A stretch of 6,008 nucleotides of DNA from Candidatus Eiseniibacteriota bacterium. GTDB taxonomy: Bacteria; Eisenbacteria; RBG-16-71-46; CAIMUX01; VGJL01. Shown piece after piece: positions 5,989-6,008 of the stretch (position 1 is the first letter of the stretch; every line of letters begins with the position of its first letter). The stretch spans positions 1 to 6,008 of the forward strand of contig WJJW01000272.1 of the NCBI GenBank assembly GCA_014729455.1, in the 5' to 3' direction. A program made the translations under genes and the position numbers. The notes under the pieces were generated by a model. That model searched no databases, was not told where the DNA came from, and was given only the letters and a program-made list of their open reading frames with translations.

Positions 5989-6008
5989 CAGCGTCCCTCC
6001 GCGCCGGC
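5988..6008 (-). CDS. Possible C-terminal end of an upstream gene (perhaps the ABC ATPase)
   Basis: Six open codons (Ala-Gly-Ala-Glu-Gly-Arg) run in from the right edge and end in TGA, which overlaps the permease ATG by one base (TGATG). Such stop/start overlaps are common between an ABC ATPase gene and its permease. The stretch is too short to identify; it is inferred from the overlap and from the other 4-bp overlaps in this operon. Confidence 0.3.
   Translation of the reverse strand, partial: AGAEGR

Noticed and set aside
1..6008. CRISPR, insertion sequence, defence system or novel mobile system
   Set aside because: No spaced direct repeats, terminal inverted repeats, transposase or nuclease motifs were seen. 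The window is explained by pilus assembly genes from edge to edge.

Overview
The window is a compact, GC-rich stretch (roughly two thirds G+C by eye) in which every supportable gene lies on the minus strand. Gene ends overlap or nearly touch throughout. It reads from right to left as one biosynthetic locus for type IV pili (T4P): end of an unseen gene > ABC-2-type permease > TPR-like membrane-anchored protein > prepilin peptidase > 93-bp spacer > pilM > pilN > pilO > pilP > pilQ (cut off by the left edge).

Right half (about 3735-6008): a polytopic ABC transporter permease, a 227-residue protein with an N-terminal membrane anchor and helical TPR-like repeats, and a complete A24 prepilin peptidase with both zinc CxxC pairs and both catalytic aspartates. 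These are joined by 4-bp ATGA overlaps, so they are almost certainly co-transcribed and translationally coupled. A short open frame ending in TGATG at the far right suggests another gene, plausibly the ABC ATPase, just outside the window.

Left half (1-3641): the canonical pilMNOPQ alignment-complex operon. PilM is the cytoplasmic actin-like protein. PilN carries the N-terminal INLLP-type peptide that docks into PilM. PilN and PilO are bitopic inner-membrane proteins with coiled coils. PilP spans the periplasm to the secretin. PilQ is the outer-membrane secretin; its signal peptide, one AMIN domain and the start of the N0/STN domain are visible. Together these genes mature prepilins and build the trans-envelope channel that the pilus passes through.

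The organism is a diderm (Gram-negative type) bacterium with high GC. An ABC transporter next to pilD and pilMNOPQ recalls the pilGHI-pilD-pilMNOPQ region of Myxococcus xanthus, so a deltaproteobacterial/Myxococcota-like or similarly GC-rich candidate phylum is plausible. The sequence here does not settle the taxonomy. I see no RNA genes, mobile elements, CRISPR or convincing terminators. The least understood parts are the TPR-like protein in the ABC/pilD module, a basic C-terminal tail on PilO, a PilP without a clear lipobox, and a striking abundance of GATC across the whole window.
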